Positions 60,405 to 64,000 of a DNA stretch of 64,000 nucleotides are shown in pieces. The notes beneath the pieces were generated by a model that was not told the DNA's origin, did no database searches, and worked only from the letters and a program-made list of their open reading frames with translations. This DNA comes from an uncultured Prevotellaceae bacterium. Lineage in GTDB: Bacteria; Bacteroidota; Bacteroidia; Bacteroidales; Bacteroidaceae. A program made the translations under genes and the position numbers. Location of the stretch: the NCBI GenBank assembly GCA_902781315.1, contig CACZIT010000004.1, positions 62,001-126,000 of the forward strand, read 5' to 3'. Each line of letters starts with the position of its first letter. Positions within the stretch are counted from its first letter, which is position 1.

Positions 60405-62993
60405 TCACTTTTTTTCACCCAGCGTACGCCATGTGAATCCTTTCAGCGGTCGCCGTTCAGGCCACACCAACGAGAGGAGCAGGGCTACGACTGTGCTCAC
60501 GACAATGGCCGTGAAGCCGAAGAGCAGGAAGTTCACGGGGGTGTAGAAGTTCATCCAGAACACCGTGGCTGTGCCGGCCAGGAATCCGACGAAGGCTGCC
60601 CTGGCTCCGATGCGCGGGAAGAAGATGCCCATGATGAACAGGGCTCCCACGGCTCCTGAGAGCAGGCCGAGAATGGTGTTGAAATAGTCGAGCAGCGACT
60701 GGATGTTCATCGTGGCCATGAGGATGGCAATGAGCATGCCGATGAGTCCGCTCACGATGCCTGTCAGGCGGGCTGTGCTGACGGTGGCCTTGTCGCTGAG
60801 CTGGGGATGGAGCTTCTTCCAGATGTCGACGGTGAAGGCCGTGGAGATGCTGTTGATGTTGGACGAGATGGTGCTCATCGTGGCAGCAAACACGGCGGCA
60901 ATGAGCAGTCCTGCTATGCCGGCCGGCAGCTGGCTCATCATGAAGAAGGGGAAGATGGCATCGGTCTTCTGCATCGTCAGGTCGGTGGCCATGGGGTGGG
61001 TCTGGTAGAAGGTGTAGAGGCCTGTGCCGATGGTGAAGAAGGCAATGGTGACGACGACCGACATCATGCCGTTGGTGAGGATGCCGCGTGCCGCCGATCG
61101 CTCATCCTTGGTGGTGAGATAGCGCTGGATGACGGTCTGGTCGCTGGTATAGGAGATGAGGTTGTTGGCCAGTCCGCCCAGGATGACCACCCAGAAGGTG
61201 GCTGTGCGGTAGTCGAAAGACCAGTCGAAGAGCCGGAACTTCTCGTTCATGCCTGCAATGTGGAAGAAGTCGGCAGGTCCGTTGCCTGTGTTGAAGATGA
61301 GGTAGGCTGCAGCAAGGAAGGCTCCGCCCACGAGGATGATGCCCTGAACGACGTCACCCCACACGACGGCTTCCACTCCGCCCATGGTGCAGTAGATGAT
61401 GGTGACCACAGCCATCACGACGATGCAGACGTAGATGTCGATGCCCGTGACGGCCGTCATGGCCAGCGAAGGCAGGAAGAGCACAAGGGCCATGCGGGCC
61501 ACCATGAACACGATGAACAGCACCGACGCCATCAGGCGGATGGCATAGGAGAAGCGATGCTCCAGATACTCGTAGGCCGTGGTGACATTCAGTCGGCGGA
61601 AGAAAGGCAGGAAGTACTTGATGACGGGGAACGACACCAGCAGGATGCAAATCTGCATGGGGTAGTAGGTCCAGTCGGTCATGTAGGCCTTGGCGGGAAT
61701 CGACATGTAGGTGATGGCCGACAGCATCGTGGCAAAGATGCTGATGCCCGCTGCCCACCAGGGAATGCGGTTGCCGCCCTTGAAGAAGTCTTCAGACCCC
61801 GACTCGCGCTGCATGAAGTAGTAGCCCAGCAGGAGCATGGCGATGAGATAGACCACCAGCACTAGATAGTTGAGCCAGCCAAAATGGGCGGTGTAGCCGA
61901 TGGTGAGTTGGCTGACCTGAGGCGAGCGGATGCCAGGCTTCTGTTCGCCGTTAATAATATAATAGGTGTTGGCATCCGAACCCTTCAGCACGGCTGCTCC
62001 TGCACGTGCCAGCCGCTGGTCGGCATAGGCATTCGACCAGGCTGTCGTGATGGTGTTGAAGACCAGGAGCGAGTCGCGGAAGTGGTACCACTCGGCAGGA
62101 TGGGAGAGGTAGTCGGGTTGCGGGTCGTTGAGTGCCGACTCGAAGATGTTCTTGTTGACACCGCCGAAGAACAGCAGGTTGTTGGCACCGCTGGGAAGCG
62201 ACGTGGCACCCACGAGGGCCACGCCCTCAGGCAGCATGACAGGATGGGACGCCTTGGTCTTCAGATTCCAGGCAATACCTCCCTTGCAGCAGGTCTTGGC
62301 TTCAGCATCGAAACCACCCACGACAAAGAGTTCCATGCCGTTGCTGCCGTTCTGCAGGGCCACGCAGGGTTGCAGTCCGCCTTGCCAGCCGTCGCCGGTA
62401 GTTACCTGCGCAAATGTTTCCCATTGTTTCTTCGCCATGTCGTAGGCAAAAACATTCTGATTGAGCGTCCCGTTGGTTTGGCCGCCAGCAACGTAGATGA
62501 TGCCGTTGGCATAGGCAGCAGCATGCTGGTCGAGTGCTACGGGCAGAGGGGGCAGGCTCTCGCAGCGTTTTCCGTTGTCTTTCAGCAGAAACACCCCGCG
62601 CTCCGATTGCTTGCCGTCAGACGTGCCACCGATGCACACCACCCCTTCAGGCGTGGCGACACTGGCTCCGTAGGCCAACGCGCGAGGTAGCTGTCCCACG
62701 CGAGTCCAACTTTTGTCATCGGCTGATAGAGAGTAGATGTCGGCATAGAAGCGTTTCTGCCCTCCCTCGGCAGCAGGAGTGTCGGGGAAGTTGCAGCCCC
62801 CTGCCACGAGGAGCCTGTTGCCAAAAGTGCCGGCAAAGGGTGCGGCCACCCCCTGCAGCGAGTCGCCCACACAGAGCTGGGGCAGGTCGGACAGCGTGAA
62901 GTTGTTGAACTCCTTGTTCTCGTTATCGTTGCCGCATCCTGTCAGCACAGACAGCAAGAGCAACAGAGAGGTCAGATGTTGGAATGGTTTCAT
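60405..62993 (-). CDS. Kelch-type mutarotase domain fused to a sodium:solute symporter
   Basis: An 862-residue fusion. A lipoprotein-like signal (LLLLSVLTGC, Cys20) is followed by a six-bladed Kelch propeller (about 35-365) resembling the cyclically permuted N-acetylneuraminate epimerase/mutarotase NanM, with blades such as GNRLLVAGGCNFPD, ANGIIYVAGGQTNG and MELFVVGGFD. From about residue 372 it is a sodium:solute symporter with about 13-14 helices, including GGNRIPWWAAGISIFATMLSAITYMSIPAKAY pieces (about 395-426) and the SSS signature region near 490-560. Such fusions are found in sialic-acid loci of Bacteroidota, where the propeller would equilibrate the sugar anomers at the transporter. 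With the MFS gene behind it, sialic acid uptake is the best inference; another sugar is possible. Confidence 0.85.
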   Translation of the reverse strand: MKPFQHLTSLLLLLSVLTGCGNDNENKEFNNFTLSDLPQLCVGDSLQGVAAPFAGTFGNRLLVAGGCNFPDTPAAEGGQKRFYADIYSLSADDKSWTRVGQLPRALAYGASVATPEGVVCIGGTSDGKQSERGVFLLKDNGKRCESLPPLPVALDQHAAAYANGIIYVAGGQTNGTLNQNVFAYDMAKKQWETFAQVTTGDGWQGGLQPCVALQNGSNGMELFVVGGFDAEAKTCCKGGIAWNLKTKASHPVMLPEGVALVGATSLPSGANNLLFFGGVNKNIFESALNDPQPDYLSHPAEWYHFRDSLLVFNTITTAWSNAYADQRLARAGAAVLKGSDANTYYIINGEQKPGIRSPQVSQLTIGYTAHFGWLNYLVLVVYLIAMLLLGYYFMQRESGSEDFFKGGNRIPWWAAGISIFATMLSAITYMSIPAKAYMTDWTYYPMQICILLVSFPVIKYFLPFFRRLNVTTAYEYLEHRFSYAIRLMASVLFIVFMVARMALVLFLPSLAMTAVTGIDIYVCIVVMAVVTIIYCTMGGVEAVVWGDVVQGIILVGGAFLAAAYLIFNTGNGPADFFHIAGMNEKFRLFDWSFDYRTATFWVVILGGLANNLISYTSDQTVIQRYLTTKDERSAARGILTNGMMSVVVTIAFFTIGTGLYTFYQTHPMATDLTMQKTDAIFPFFMMSQLPAGIAGLLIAAVFAATMSTISSNINSISTAFTVDIWKKLHPQLSDKATVSTARLTGIVSGLIGMLIAILMATMNIQSLLDYFNTILGLLSGAVGALFIMGIFFPRIGARAAFVGFLAGTATVFWMNFYTPVNFLLFGFTAIVVSTVVALLLSLVWPERRPLKGFTWRTLGEKK

Positions 62994-63023
62994 GTCAGGA
63001 GAGTAGTTTTCTTCGATGTTGTT

Positions 63024-64000
63024 TTATCGTGATTCAATGTTTGCCCGCTCCAGCCCATAGTTCTTGCGCAGGTCGACCACCAGCAGGACGGCAGCCGTCA
63101 GCGTGGCAGCCAGGGCAAAGAGGGCAAATACCGACATGGGGGCCGTGAAGTCGACGTGGCCATTGGCGGCTGTGTGCTGGTCGATGATGTTGCCGATGAG
63201 CATCGGGACGAGCATCAGGCCGATGTTCTGAACGTAGTAGATGATGCTGTAGGAGGTGCCCAACACTTCGATGGGTACGAGTTTCGGCACGCTGGGCCAC
63301 ATGGCGCTGGGAACGAGTGAGAACGCCACCCCCAACATGATCATCACGCCGACGGCCACCCAAGTCTGATTGACCATAGGCAAGGCCAGTAAGACATGAC
63401 AGCCCAGTACCAGCGCGCAGCCGATGAGCATGAGCAGCGCACCGTGGCCTATGCGGTCGTAGATGCTACCGAAGAGCGGGGTGAGCACAATGGTGCCATA
63501 GGGCAGGAGGGAGACAATCCATCCCGATGTGACGGGGTCGACTCCATATTTGTTGATCAGCACGTCGGTGGCAAACTTCAGGAAGGGGCGCAGGCTGGAA
63601 TAGAACAGCACGCAGAGCAGGACGATGAGCCAGAAGCCAGGATTCTTCAGCAGTGTGGCTACGTAGGAAGGCAGCCGCATGGCCGACTGGCTCTTGCAGA
63701 CGGTCACTGTATCGACCTGCCGGTCCATGAAGGTATAGACGATGAACATGACGAAACCTGCCAGGAGCAACAGGGCTCCGGCCAGCAGCGGAGCAGAGAG
63801 TCCGAAACTCTGGGCAATGACAGGGCTCAGGCTGATGGCCGATGCCGTTCCCAGGCGTGCCATAGCCACCTGAATGCCCATGGCCGATGCCAGTTCGTGG
63901 CCGGTGAACCATTTTGTGACCACCTTGGAAACGGTGATGCCTGTGATGTCGCAGCCCACACCAAAGAGTCCGAAACCAATGGCCGACACGAGCACCTGGG
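63024..64000 (-). CDS. MFS transporter, C-terminal part (N-terminus beyond window end)
   Basis: The open frame runs out of the window edge with no start codon inside, so the first part is missing. The visible 325 residues contain about nine to ten helices of a major facilitator. GVGCDITGITVSKVVTKWF and the loop before LASAMGIQVAMARLG are the end of the N-half, and GWIVSLLPYGTIVLTPLFGSIYDRIG carries the conserved DxxG-type loop (SIYDRIGHG) of the C-half. It is 30 bases upstream of the Kelch-symporter gene on the same strand and reads into it. The pairing suggests uptake of the same or a related sugar; NanT-type sialic acid import is possible but unproven. Confidence 0.82.
   Translation of the reverse strand, partial: QVLVSAIGFGLFGVGCDITGITVSKVVTKWFTGHELASAMGIQVAMARLGTASAISLSPVIAQSFGLSAPLLAGALLLLAGFVMFIVYTFMDRQVDTVTVCKSQSAMRLPSYVATLLKNPGFWLIVLLCVLFYSSLRPFLKFATDVLINKYGVDPVTSGWIVSLLPYGTIVLTPLFGSIYDRIGHGALLMLIGCALVLGCHVLLALPMVNQTWVAVGVMIMLGVAFSLVPSAMWPSVPKLVPIEVLGTSYSIIYYVQNIGLMLVPMLIGNIIDQHTAANGHVDFTAPMSVFALFALAATLTAAVLLVVDLRKNYGLERANIESR

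Noticed and set aside
1-64000. tRNA, rRNA, transposase, integrase, toxin-antitoxin or defence genes
   Set aside because: I looked through the gaps and gene products and saw none; the only mobile-looking items are non-coding repeats.

Overview
The window reads as chromosomal DNA of a Bacteroidales bacterium, most like Prevotella and relatives. Four observations support this. Many genes are preceded by the Bacteroidota -7 promoter element TAnnTTTG. Two secreted proteins end in a type IX (Por) secretion-type sorting domain. There is a complete Na+-NQR operon. The window also carries family-typical genes such as an oversized SecA, Omp28, DUF4105, DUF4861, PL11 and GH51. No rRNA, tRNA, CRISPR array, transposase or prophage gene was seen.

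Layout. 1-10642: the end of a pectin (rhamnogalacturonan I) degradation locus, with a GH28 fragment, a CE12-like SGNH esterase, a very long PL11 lyase fused to autotransporter-type beta repeats, a GH2 enzyme and an alpha/beta-hydrolase esterase. No SusC/SusD pair or regulator is inside the window; they may lie upstream. 10738-14198: a DPP-IV-type peptidase and a DUF4861 protein. 14830-18361: iorA-iorB-aminotransferase, for interconversion of aromatic amino acids and aryl-acetyl-CoA. 18447-20096 (minus): GH51 arabinofuranosidase. 20304-23390: a duplicated Omp28-type protein. 23478-24896 (minus): radA. 25059-28096: a solute-binding lipoprotein and a TPR protein. 28473-32978 (minus): TamB-like protein. 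33113-38911: nqrABCDEF. 39243-40154 (minus): EamA transporter. 40288-42600: UvrD/PcrA helicase. 43109-46603 (minus): SecA. 46766-49393 (minus): alkaline-phosphatase-superfamily enzyme and DUF4105 protein. 49502-55086: envelope genes (outer-membrane protein, LptC, CorC/HlyC-type protein, PpiD). 56232-57047 (minus): acidic protein of unknown function. 57190-60389: rarA, a D-2-hydroxyacid dehydrogenase and a TRIC-type channel. 60405-64000 (minus): a Kelch-sodium symporter fusion and a truncated MFS transporter, probably part of a sialic acid (or related sugar) uptake locus.

The least expected content is in the longer intergenic gaps, most of them between convergent genes. They hold short tandem arrays, and four unrelated sequence families share a 22-bp period. 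One is a mobile-looking element found twice (28243-28440 and 42664-42889). It consists of a terminator hairpin, a variable spacer, a 22-bp array of TACCA...TGGTA dyads and a conserved end unit, and each copy lies directly behind a gene in the same orientation. A separate heptamer repeat (CGTAAAT) fills three gaps inside operons just before start codons. Three genes appear to be transcribed from promoters so close to the start codon that their mRNAs would be leaderless. I found no clear new multi-gene defence or mobile system; the repeat element is the strongest candidate for something undescribed.
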